Translations under genes and position numbers: made by a program
Shown here: positions 26,205 through 34,215 of the stretch, piece by piece
How positions within the stretch are numbered: position 1 is the first letter of the stretch
Layout of the letters: every line of letters begins with the position of its first letter
The notes under the pieces: model-generated
The model's input: the letters and a program-made list of their open reading frames with translations, nothing else
Told to the model about the DNA's origin: nothing
The model's database searches: none
Assembly: GCA_013289955.1 (NCBI GenBank)
Contig: JABCYZ010000001.1
Span: forward strand, 1 to 64,000
Source of the DNA: Acidobacteriota bacterium
GTDB taxonomy: Bacteria > Acidobacteriota > Terriglobia > Acidiferrales > UBA7541
Reading direction: 5' to 3'
DNA: 64,000 nt

Positions 26205-26978
26205 ATGCTCGAAGCAATTCACATTCCCTTTCGCTACCACGCAGGTGGTCACGCTCTAAGCGGAGTATTTCACCGACCCATCTGCCACGTTATCGAGGCG
26301 CAGGCATCCGTCAACTTGCCCTCGATCGGCGGGTTCGCTCAGGCGCGCGTGGAAGACTTTCACGCTCATCACTTTGTGTCTTTCAAATCTGCGCACACGC
26401 ATGCCTCGGGAAGTAAGCAGGATGACGACATTGTCACCATTAATGCCACGAGCGTGGTCGAAGGACTGAACATTTTGGGAGTCGTGACCGCGGATCGCGT
26501 TGTGTCGCGGGTAACCTCAGAGTACGACCGCAGGAAAGTCGGGAATATCAACGGCAACAACAAAGAAGGGCATATCATCGCCTGGGGCAGCGAGTTCCAC
26601 AACTTTCGCATTGCGGGGCATCTTGTAACTATAAAACTTCGCCACAATTTGCTCAGCGAGAACAAGACATTCCGCGACCTTCAGGCTAAGCTTGAACCCG
26701 AAAAGGGCCCTGGAAAAGAAGAAGACATCTATGGAGAGGTTGTGCTGTGTTCTCTGGTCCAGGATATAGACCTTGGCGATTTGCAAGGAGTGGAACGAAT
26801 CGGACGGAACGTCCTCAAGATCAAGCATTTCGGCACCATCTCATTCGCCGAGGTTTTGGCAACCGCGGGGGACCGGACTCTGACGATGATGAGGGTCCAC
26901 CTTGGTTCACCCGACGGAGGTTTGCTGGTTGTGGCGGAATCTTGCAGCAACGGTCGCCCGTGGCCACCGCCGCCCTGA
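26205..26978 (+). CDS. Unrecognised protein in the ECF/CHAT cluster
   Basis: ATG 26205 follows GAGGTG by 6 nt; a GTG at 26196 lies inside that ribosome site. I do not recognise the 257-aa product. It has no signal peptide or membrane segment. It is beta-rich, with clustered His residues (HIPFRYHAGGHAL, DFHAHHF, SAHTHASG) and a later VEGLNILGVVTADRVVSRVTSEYD. That pattern resembles choice-of-anchor type surface domains only loosely. It sits 45 nt after the anti-sigma gene and overlaps the CHAT gene start by 19 nt, so it is probably co-expressed and may be a substrate, sensor or effector of this system. Confidence 0.7.
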   Translation: MLEAIHIPFRYHAGGHALSGVFHRPICHVIEAQASVNLPSIGGFAQARVEDFHAHHFVSFKSAHTHASGSKQDDDIVTINATSVVEGLNILGVVTADRVVSRVTSEYDRRKVGNINGNNKEGHIIAWGSEFHNFRIAGHLVTIKLRHNLLSENKTFRDLQAKLEPEKGPGKEEDIYGEVVLCSLVQDIDLGDLQGVERIGRNVLKIKHFGTISFAEVLATAGDRTLTMMRVHLGSPDGGLLVVAESCSNGRPWPPPP

Positions 26979-29470
26979 GACTCCCGCGCGTACTCTTACT
27001 TCTTCTCCTGATTCCAACCTGCATGTATCAGTCTGCCTGTCGAAAGGCTGTTGGCCCTGAAGTTCAATACGCGCGCGTGCGGGAAGAGGCGCAGCACGGA
27101 GATTTGGATACTGCCCTCAAGGACGTCAAGCGCGCTTTTCAGGAATATTCGGGCAAGGATATCGGATGGGCCTGGCAGTTCCGGGTCCTGAACGCCCACA
27201 TTCTTGTCCTTAGAGGATCCGACTCGGAAGCATTGCAGCTTCTGAAGGAAGACTTGCCGTCCTCGCTCGCAACGTCAGAGACAGCGGTGCGCAAGAGCTT
27301 GGTGTCGGGGATAGCGAATGAATCCCTGCAACAATTTGACGCTGCGGAAACGGACTTGCGTGAAGCCGAAAGGCTCGCCCGCGCCTATCAGCAGGATGTA
27401 CTCGCATCCGTCGAACAGGCGCGAGGGCAGCTGGAGATGGACCGTAAAAAGTATGCTGAAGCCGAAGCTAATTTCCACGCTGCTTTGTCGGCAGCCCGTG
27501 AGCAGAAGCAGCAGTTCCTGGAGGTTACGGCGCTCGGCGGGCTTGGCAATGCGGCGCTCACACAGGAACATTTCGACGCCGCGATTGACTGGTATAAAGA
27601 GGCGCTCCAACTAGCGCAATCCATCGGTATGCAATCCTCCGTTGCCAAAGCGCTCGGAAACATGGGCTGGAGCAGTTTTGAACTGGGTGATTTTGAAGGC
27701 GCGCTGGCGCTTTACCAACAGGGAGCGGAGGGCTCGCAACGCAGCGGACTGGTTTCAGATCGGATCTATTGGCTAACCAGAGTCGCGAAAATGCAGTTTG
27801 TACTGCGAGATTACGCGGCTGCGGAAACGAATCTGGGAGAAGTCCTGAAACTCGCGCGGCAGCAAGATGACAAAAGAATTCTTACGGAATGTTTGAATGA
27901 TCTTTCCCTCGTCACGCTCGGCACGGGCAGGATCGAGTTAGCTAGGAAGTACAACGATGAAGCGATGGATGTGGAGCGCGCAGGCCTCGACCAGTCCGGA
28001 GTCCCCAATACGAAGATGCTCACCGCACGGATCAGTGAGGCCCGTCGTGAATTTGGACAAGCCGAGAGACTTTTTCAGGGGATCGTTGCGGATTCAAAAT
28101 ACGATCAGTCCTCGCGATGGCAGGCGCAAGCTCATTTGGCCAAGTTGTACGAAGATGAGAATCAGCCAAAGAAGGCTGAGCACGAGTTCGCACATTCTCT
28201 GGAAACCATCCTGACTGCTCGAGCTTCCGTTGACGACGAGGAGCTTCGACTGTCCTTCTTGTCCAGCAGTATCTCCTTTTATGGTGATTACATTGACTTC
28301 CTGATCGCTCAGGGCAGACCCGATGACGCGCTAAGGGTGGCCGAGCAAAGCCGCGCTGGGACCCTGGAGGAAGGCCTGAGCGGCAGCATAAGAACCATCA
28401 AGTCCTCTGCGAGGAAGTTTCAGCCTCAAGAAATTTCCCGACGCTTGAGAGCGACGCTACTGTTCTACTGGCTGGGCGAAGAGCGCTCCTATCTATGGGC
28501 CGTCACTCCGATGAAGACGACTTGCATTATGATGCCAGCAAGTTCGGAAATCGACGGGGTGGTCAAATCGTATCGACAAGCAGTTGCGACCGCTAAGGAC
28601 GTGGCGGAAACCGAGCAGGCCGCTGGGGAGAAGTTATATGCAATGCTGGTGGCGCCCGCGCAGAAGTTAATCCCTCAAAATTCCCGCGTGATTCTGTTGC
28701 CCGACGGCAGCCTGTATTCACTGAATTTTGAGACTGTGATTGTCCCGGCCCCGAAGCCGCACTTCTGGATTGAAGACGTCACCCTGACCACGGCTAGTTC
28801 GCTCTCTTTGCTGGCTTCCGGTGTCAGCCGGCCGGCCCCCAAGCAGAAGAATTTGCTATTGGTGGGAGACGCGCTGAAAGCTAGCGATGAGTTCGACTCC
28901 CTGCCCCAGGCTGAAGACGAAATGCAAGATGTTGAGCACTACTTCCCGGAATCGAGCCGCACGATTTTAAAGCGCCAGCAAGCTACGCCTGCTGCCTACC
29001 TCGCTAGCAACCCTGAGCGATACGCCTACCTCCACTTCGTAACTCACGGTACCGCAAGCCGCGCGCAGCCTTTGGAGTCCGCCGTCATCCTGAGCAAGGA
29101 ACCGACGAGTGGTACTTACAAGCTCTATGCCAGGGATATCGTCACGCGACATTTGAACGCCGAATTGGTGACGATTTCTGCCTGCAATGGTTCGGGAACG
29201 CGCGCGTATTCCGGCGAGGGTCTCGTTGGCCTGTCTTGGGCGTTTCTGCGCGCTGGCGCTCATAACGTAGTAGGGGCGTTATGGGAAGTGAGCAACGCTC
29301 CGTCCACGGGTGAACTTATGGACGCTTTCTACAGTGGTCTCAGCCGCGGCGAGGATCCCGCCACTGCCTTGCGCGAGGCCAAACTTTCCTTCTTGCGTTC
29401 TTCCAACTCGCGAGCTGTGTTCAAGAAGCCTTATTACTGGGCGCCGTTTCAGCTTTACACCGGGTCCTGA
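26960..29470 (+). CDS. TPR-CHAT caspase-like protease, probable lipoprotein
   Basis: I place the start at GTG 26960, overlapping the previous gene. It yields a lipoprotein-like signal (RLPRVLLLLLLIPTC, or SAC as an alternative lipobox); a longer reading from 26747 lies inside the upstream gene. The 836-aa protein has about seven TPR-like helical hairpins (about 30-420). A C-terminal CHAT domain follows, with catalytic His696 in HFVTHG and Cys742 in ISACNG, then GEGLVGLSWAFLRAGAHNVVGALW. CHAT domains are caspase-family peptidases activated through their TPR or partner proteins. If exported, its targets would be periplasmic, such as the anti-sigma C-terminal domain. No experimental function is known for this arrangement. 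Confidence 0.88.
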   Translation: MATAALRLPRVLLLLLLIPTCMYQSACRKAVGPEVQYARVREEAQHGDLDTALKDVKRAFQEYSGKDIGWAWQFRVLNAHILVLRGSDSEALQLLKEDLPSSLATSETAVRKSLVSGIANESLQQFDAAETDLREAERLARAYQQDVLASVEQARGQLEMDRKKYAEAEANFHAALSAAREQKQQFLEVTALGGLGNAALTQEHFDAAIDWYKEALQLAQSIGMQSSVAKALGNMGWSSFELGDFEGALALYQQGAEGSQRSGLVSDRIYWLTRVAKMQFVLRDYAAAETNLGEVLKLARQQDDKRILTECLNDLSLVTLGTGRIELARKYNDEAMDVERAGLDQSGVPNTKMLTARISEARREFGQAERLFQGIVADSKYDQSSRWQAQAHLAKLYEDENQPKKAEHEFAHSLETILTARASVDDEELRLSFLSSSISFYGDYIDFLIAQGRPDDALRVAEQSRAGTLEEGLSGSIRTIKSSARKFQPQEISRRLRATLLFYWLGEERSYLWAVTPMKTTCIMMPASSEIDGVVKSYRQAVATAKDVAETEQAAGEKLYAMLVAPAQKLIPQNSRVILLPDGSLYSLNFETVIVPAPKPHFWIEDVTLTTASSLSLLASGVSRPAPKQKNLLLVGDALKASDEFDSLPQAEDEMQDVEHYFPESSRTILKRQQATPAAYLASNPERYAYLHFVTHGTASRAQPLESAVILSKEPTSGTYKLYARDIVTRHLNAELVTISACNGSGTRAYSGEGLVGLSWAFLRAGAHNVVGALWEVSNAPSTGELMDAFYSGLSRGEDPATALREAKLSFLRSSNSRAVFKKPYYWAPFQLYTGS

Positions 29471-29604
29471 GGCGCAGCACGGCACCGGCGCGTTTGCCGT
29501 TGCGTATTCCACGACTTCCGAACCGACGGTGTGGAAGCGTGAAACGATTTCGCTCTCGTGTTCACTACTTTAGGTCCAGCAATTCTTCCGCAAGGGGTGT
29601 TTTG

Positions 29605-29787
29605 GTGAATCTAGATCATGGTAGTCTCGATACAGAAAATCAAAACTCAGTCGTGACCACGCAAAGCCTCGATGTTAATCTTGCCGGCCCGAGAATCGAT
29701 CGCTGCGAATTCGAGCAACTGCTGCAACGCGCGATGGAAATCCTCAACGTTCGCGACCTCAAAGCACAACTAAAGACGAACGCATAG
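29605..29787 (+). CDS. Small hypothetical protein
   Basis: A 60-residue frame starting at GTG 29605, preceded by AAGGGG at about 8 nt. It starts VNLDHGSLDTENQNSV and ends in a charged helix (CEFEQLLQRAMEILNVRDLKAQL). It lies after the CHAT gene and before a hairpin that can act as its terminator. There is no family match I recognise; it may be a small helical regulator or a chance frame. Confidence 0.4.
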   Translation: MNLDHGSLDTENQNSVVTTQSLDVNLAGPRIDRCEFEQLLQRAMEILNVRDLKAQLKTNA

Positions 29788-29841
29788 GCCTCGACTGTTT
29801 GATGCTGACGACTTCGGCCATTTGATCCATACAAAAACAAC

Positions 29842-29872
29842 GCAAGCGGCGCATCAGGTCAGCGCCACTTGC
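29842..29872. terminator. Bidirectional intrinsic terminator
   Basis: GCAAGCGGCGC pairs with GCGCCACTTGC (one C-A mismatch) around a 9-nt loop. It is followed by CTTTATATTTT on the plus strand and by a T-rich GTTGTTTTTG on the minus strand. It separates the small plus-strand gene from the convergent S53 peptidase. Confidence 0.7.
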
Positions 29873-29915
29873 CTTTATATTTTCTGATGTTTGCCTGAGG
29901 CAATCAGGTCCCGGG

Positions 29916-31580
29916 TCAGGACGTCAGAGACTGAAGCAGGTTTTGTCCATTGGGCGTGCCGAGTCCTGTGCAAGCATCCCAGCCGGTGCCGGCCTTGTAG
30001 TCGCCGTTTTTTCCACTCGTGATGTCGCGGAACGTGCCGTCTTCCGGCGTGGCATAGAGTAGGGGATTGAGGAAGCCGACGGGCTTGCCAAGGCCTTGAT
30101 TGATGCGCGCGAGCAGGCCGGCCCAAAGAGGCGCTACGGCGCTGGTGCCACCAACCGGAGGAATCCCTTCTGAAGGATCGGGGAAGCTTGTTCCATCGCA
30201 GATGATTCGATAGCCGGAGGCCGGAGCGGCATCACCGGCGACATCCGGCACGCCGCGCATCACCGGACCCGTTGGGTCGGCGGCTGGAGGAACTCCAGCA
30301 TTCTGTTGATAGCTGGGCAGAGCGAAGAATCGGCTAACGCCGCCGCCTGTGCCATCATTTTTTCCGTCGTCCCAGACGACCTCTTCCGTGATGGCGGTGC
30401 TCGATGCAGTCAACTGCGTGCCGCCGCAGGCGAGCACGAAGGGATCGGAAGCAGGGAAGTCCACATGGGCTTTTTTATCCCAATTGGGATCGTCAGCGGC
30501 GAAATCCGCGGAGCCATTGTCGCCGGCAGCGACGCAGACCGTCACGCCCAGGCTCGCGGCGGATTGAAGCAGCTGGTCGAATTCGTTGCGGAACTGCGCG
30601 GTGGCTTCGTCTTCGGGTCCGCCCCAGCTGATCGAAACGATGTTGGGCTTGTTGACGGTGTCGGTGAGGATGGCGTTCATCACGCCGAGAAAGCTCTGGT
30701 CGGTGGTGTCGGGAGCGAAGTAGACGACGATCTTAGCCCCGGGTGCGATCGAGCCGGACACTTCGATATCGAGCATGACTTCGACGTCGGGATTGTTGGG
30801 ATCGAGCGCGTTGGTGCCTGGGCTGTTCGTGCCGCCATTTGTGTACGTGGCTGCGGTGACGCTGGGCGGCGTGGCGATACCGAGGTTCTGGAAGTAGGTT
30901 GTTAACTCCGCTGGATGGAAGCCGCCGCCGAGTTCGAGGATGGCGATGGTTTGGCCGGTGCCATCGAGGTTTTTTGGAAAATTGTAGAGAGATGCGAGCT
31001 GCGGAGGCGTGAATCCGGCGGGGACGGAAGCTGACGCTGTCGAGCGATCCGCTGTCGCGCCGACGCCTGCGGCGCGAGCCGTGCCCCGCTGGATGCGGTA
31101 GTGCGGCTTAGCGAAAGGGCGGTTGTCCAGCCCGGTGACACTGGTCACAATGCCTTGCAGGTTTTCTGGAATAAGGATGTCGCCTTCTCTGCCGCGATAA
31201 GCCACCTCGCCGGACTTGTACATTTTGAGGTCGACGCCGAAGGCTTTGCTGTAAGCCGGAGCGGTGCCCGAGAGCGTAACGGTGCGCTGGGCGGGATTTC
31301 TATCGGTGACGCGCAACCCGTTTTCTCTCGCGAAGGCTTCGACCCTGGCAATGTCGACGGGATCGGCTCCGTGTCTTTCGGCGTGTTCTTCGCGCGTAAG
31401 GTAGGTGCGCTCGCCGGGCTTTTGTTTGCTCTGAGCTTCAATGGAAGGAAGCTCGTTGCGGCGGCGCACGGTGACCGTGACGCGGAATTCCGCGCTTGGT
31501 ACTTCTCCGACGACTTCGGCGTTGGGCAAACGATGTTTTGTGCTGCCTGCCAGCTTGGTCTGCTTTTGTCCTGCATTCAT
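29916..31580 (-). CDS. S53-family serine-carboxyl peptidase (kumamolisin/sedolisin-like) with prodomain
   Basis: The 554-aa protein has an N-terminal pro-kumamolisin activation domain (about 25-160: FRVTVTVRRRNELPS, LTREEHAERHG, FARENGLRVT). The peptidase domain shows DVEVMLDIEVSG, which carries the Glu/Asp pair, then SISWGG and VAAGDNGS with the oxyanion Asp. The Ser sits in VGGTSAVAPLWAGLLARINQ near the C-terminus. A calcium site is expected near the C-terminal ITSGKNGDYKAGTGWD. Such enzymes are acid peptidases secreted by unclear routes; no classical signal peptide is visible. It probably works in acidic surroundings. Confidence 0.93.
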   Translation of the reverse strand: MNAGQKQTKLAGSTKHRLPNAEVVGEVPSAEFRVTVTVRRRNELPSIEAQSKQKPGERTYLTREEHAERHGADPVDIARVEAFARENGLRVTDRNPAQRTVTLSGTAPAYSKAFGVDLKMYKSGEVAYRGREGDILIPENLQGIVTSVTGLDNRPFAKPHYRIQRGTARAAGVGATADRSTASASVPAGFTPPQLASLYNFPKNLDGTGQTIAILELGGGFHPAELTTYFQNLGIATPPSVTAATYTNGGTNSPGTNALDPNNPDVEVMLDIEVSGSIAPGAKIVVYFAPDTTDQSFLGVMNAILTDTVNKPNIVSISWGGPEDEATAQFRNEFDQLLQSAASLGVTVCVAAGDNGSADFAADDPNWDKKAHVDFPASDPFVLACGGTQLTASSTAITEEVVWDDGKNDGTGGGVSRFFALPSYQQNAGVPPAADPTGPVMRGVPDVAGDAAPASGYRIICDGTSFPDPSEGIPPVGGTSAVAPLWAGLLARINQGLGKPVGFLNPLLYATPEDGTFRDITSGKNGDYKAGTGWDACTGLGTPNGQNLLQSLTS

Positions 31581-31645
31581 GATGAGTAGCTCCTCTCTGC
31601 TGTTCGGTTCTCTGCGTTTTTTGCGTGTTACCTGCGTATTTGCAG

Positions 31646-32551
31646 TTACTTGCTGGAAGTCTCCAATCCGCGCACTGGCGGCGGGTTCCCGGAAGAACGC
31701 AAATTGATAAGGTTGTTGAGCATGTCAAACCAGAAGGGTGCGCCCAGGACGATGGCAAAGGAAGTAAGCAGAATGCCGAGCACCTTCAAAGCTCCCGCGC
31801 CGAACCGGTTGGGCAATGCCCGGATGTCATGCTCGTCCCGCGCCCATCCGATGGGCGGGATATTTACTCCGCGAATTTCTCCGGCGACTTGTTCTAGAGA
31901 TCCCTCTCTGTTGAGGTAATCGGCTGGACTCGTAGATTGAACCTTTTTCGTGGCCAGTGCAACCATCGCGCTGCTAAGCGCTTGGTCGCTCCACAATTCC
32001 CTGACGATCATGAGCGTGTCGGCGTTTATCGCCACGCAGAGAAGCAATCCAAGGACGAAGATGATTTTTTGCGCCATGCGTTTGTACCAGCCGCTGACGC
32101 GGGCCATGGTGTCGTCGAACCAGTGCTCGACCTTGAGGCGCGCTGCTTCGACGTCGGTGCCGGAGGTATCGATCATGTTGAGCAGCGTCGAGCGAAGCTT
32201 GAGTTCGGGAATTTGGGCAACGCCGGCGCGCAAGGATTGAATGGTGCGGGGTTGGGCGTTATCCGCAGGAGCGACGATGTCGAATAAGGCGGCGGAAAAC
32301 ATGCGCGCGGAGATGTAGGAAGGCTTTTGCCCTTCGGGCGCTGTGCCAGTGATGAGCGGATGCGCAAAGAGCTTGGCGGTGTAATCATTTGGGCCGTTCT
32401 TCAGCATGTTGCGGACGCCTTTTTCGAGCGTGTTGGCGCGGAGAGAGAAGATTGCGGCGATGACTTCTTTAATGCCGGAACAGCCGATGCTGAGTACCAG
32501 ATAGATCAAGGTGACACCGATCACCACTTCGAGGACTTGCGATCCGAACAT
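31646..32551 (-). CDS. Conserved membrane protein of unknown function
   Basis: The 301-aa protein has an N-terminal membrane segment (VLEVVIGVTLIYLVLSIGCSGIKEVIAAIFSL). A cytoplasmic part of about 100 residues follows, then a segment near 165-185 (IIFVLGLLLCVAINADTLMIV) and a C-terminal one (VLGILLTSFAIVLGAPFWFDMLNNLINLR). GWYKRM precedes the second segment. I know this architecture only as uncharacterised proteins in Acidobacteriota and other phyla. It is divergent from the phosphoesterase gene; GGGAGGT lies before the ATG. Confidence 0.75.
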   Translation of the reverse strand: MFGSQVLEVVIGVTLIYLVLSIGCSGIKEVIAAIFSLRANTLEKGVRNMLKNGPNDYTAKLFAHPLITGTAPEGQKPSYISARMFSAALFDIVAPADNAQPRTIQSLRAGVAQIPELKLRSTLLNMIDTSGTDVEAARLKVEHWFDDTMARVSGWYKRMAQKIIFVLGLLLCVAINADTLMIVRELWSDQALSSAMVALATKKVQSTSPADYLNREGSLEQVAGEIRGVNIPPIGWARDEHDIRALPNRFGAGALKVLGILLTSFAIVLGAPFWFDMLNNLINLRSSGNPPPVRGLETSSK

Positions 32552-32708
32552 TCACACCTCCCTGTCGGGCTGAAATCCCGCCTTGCATTAAAAACTGGGT
32601 AGACTATGCTGCTTGGCAATTAGTGCGTCCGGGCGGTGAAACGTTTCGCGCACGGGGTGCACTACCTGCAGAGAACCAGCCAAAACTCTGAAATGCACGG
32701 GGGTGTGT

Positions 32709-33941
32709 ATGTCCGTCGGGTTGGACAACCTGAAACACATTGTGGTGTTGATGATGGAGAACCGGTCGTTCGACCACATGCTCGGCGCGCTCATGCAGAA
32801 AAATCGCAAGATCAATGGGCTGACGGGAAATGAGTCGAATCCCGATACGAATGGGGCAATCGTAAAGGTTCAGCCGAACGCGCAATTTCAGAGCCAGCTT
32901 GATCCGGATCCGGATCATCATTTTCCGGGAGTGGATCTTCAACTTTTTGGCGGCGCTCCGCAGGGAGCGGGGCGCGTGGCCAACATGCAGGGATTCGTAA
33001 AGGATTACTTTTCCCAGACAAAGGACGTCAATCGCTCGCACAACATTATGTATTACTTCACGCCGGACAAATTGCCGGTGCTCACGACGCTTGCTACGGA
33101 GTTTGCGGTGTTCAATGGATGGTTTTCGTCGATTCCAGGGCCGACGATTTGCAACCGGGCGTTTGCGCATTACGGGACCTCCTTTGGCCAGGTGGGGATG
33201 GATATTTTCTATATTTTGGACAACACGATCGCGAGCATTTACGAGCGGATGATTCAGGCTGGGCACACGGCGAAGATCTATTACTACGATCAGCCGAGCT
33301 CGACCATGGAGATCGTCAATCTGCTGAAGAACCAGCCGCAGATTTTCGCGACGTTCGATCAGTTCATCGGCGACTGCTCGGGAAACACGCTCCCTGACTA
33401 CAGCTTTATCGAGCCATGCTACAACGACCATCCGGGCGCGGACGGTGGGCAGGTCCTCGCTTCGGACCAGCACCCGGACCACAATGTGCGCGAGGGCGAG
33501 CGATTCATTGGCAGCGTCTACAACGCCATACGCACCAATCCCACTCTTTGGCAGAACACAGCGCTTCTGGTTGTATATGACGAGCATGGCGGAATCTATG
33601 ACCACGTTGTTCCGCCAGCCTGCACCCCGGATGGATACACGGCTTCTGCTGACGCAACCGGCACCGGAGCGCCGTTCGCCTTTGATCGCCTCGGAATCCG
33701 AGTTCCGGCGGTGCTTGTTTCTCCGTGGATTCCGCGGGGTACGGTCGTAACGGGCCCGGAGGACCCCGTCAACGGACAAGTTTTCGAACACGCTTCCATT
33801 CCCGGAACCGTGACGAATTTTTTTCTCAACGGCGACGCCAAGCGCACCGTTCGGGAACAGCAGGCCAAGTCCTTTCTGGGCCTGCTGACCGATCAGATGC
33901 GGCCCGATGACGACTGCGTGGTCTTCAACAATCTCGAGTAG
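32709..33941 (+). CDS. Phospholipase C/acid phosphatase-type phosphoesterase
   Basis: The start is taken at ATG 32709, two codons after a GTG. The 410-aa protein has the PLC-family motif VVLMMENRSFDHMLG at 13-27, with the Glu/Asn metal ligands and nucleophile region. It also has the later motifs YSFIEPCYNDHPGAD, DEHGGIYDHVVPP and VLVSPWIPRG, which hold the remaining metal and His residues. The family hydrolyses phospholipids or other phosphate esters. No signal peptide is visible, unusual for a secreted phospholipase, so it may act in the cytoplasm or leave by a non-classical route. An 82-aa gene follows after 14 nt. Confidence 0.9.
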   Translation: MSVGLDNLKHIVVLMMENRSFDHMLGALMQKNRKINGLTGNESNPDTNGAIVKVQPNAQFQSQLDPDPDHHFPGVDLQLFGGAPQGAGRVANMQGFVKDYFSQTKDVNRSHNIMYYFTPDKLPVLTTLATEFAVFNGWFSSIPGPTICNRAFAHYGTSFGQVGMDIFYILDNTIASIYERMIQAGHTAKIYYYDQPSSTMEIVNLLKNQPQIFATFDQFIGDCSGNTLPDYSFIEPCYNDHPGADGGQVLASDQHPDHNVREGERFIGSVYNAIRTNPTLWQNTALLVVYDEHGGIYDHVVPPACTPDGYTASADATGTGAPFAFDRLGIRVPAVLVSPWIPRGTVVTGPEDPVNGQVFEHASIPGTVTNFFLNGDAKRTVREQQAKSFLGLLTDQMRPDDDCVVFNNLE

Positions 33942-33955
33942 CTGAGAAGGAAAAT

Positions 33956-34204
33956 ATGGCTCCCAAAATAATCGAAGTTCCGAAGACTGATGCCGGCGCG
34001 TACAACCCCAACCGGCCGGCGGGGACATTGTTGCAATCCCAAGCACTGCATATGCGCGAGGCGCTGATCAAGCACGTGCATGAGCTGACCACTTTGCTCA
34101 GTATCGACACGAAGTCTCTGAAAACCGAAGCCGATGTGAGCGCGTACGTTCACAAAGCAACAGCCCTGTTGCACACCCACGGCGGAAAGCCTGCCAAAAA
34201 GTGA
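33956..34204 (+). CDS. Small helical protein in phosphoesterase operon
   Basis: An 82-aa protein with AAGGAAAAT before its ATG. It starts MAPKIIEVPKTDAGAYNPNRPAG, then a helix ALHMREALIKHVHELTTLL and a Lys-rich tail. It is 14 nt after the phosphoesterase, and its stop lies 11 nt before the next gene, whose ribosome site overlaps its end. It has no recognised domain; it may be a partner or chaperone of the phosphoesterase. Confidence 0.7.
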   Translation: MAPKIIEVPKTDAGAYNPNRPAGTLLQSQALHMREALIKHVHELTTLLSIDTKSLKTEADVSAYVHKATALLHTHGGKPAKK

Positions 34205-34215
34205 AGGAGGTTTCT

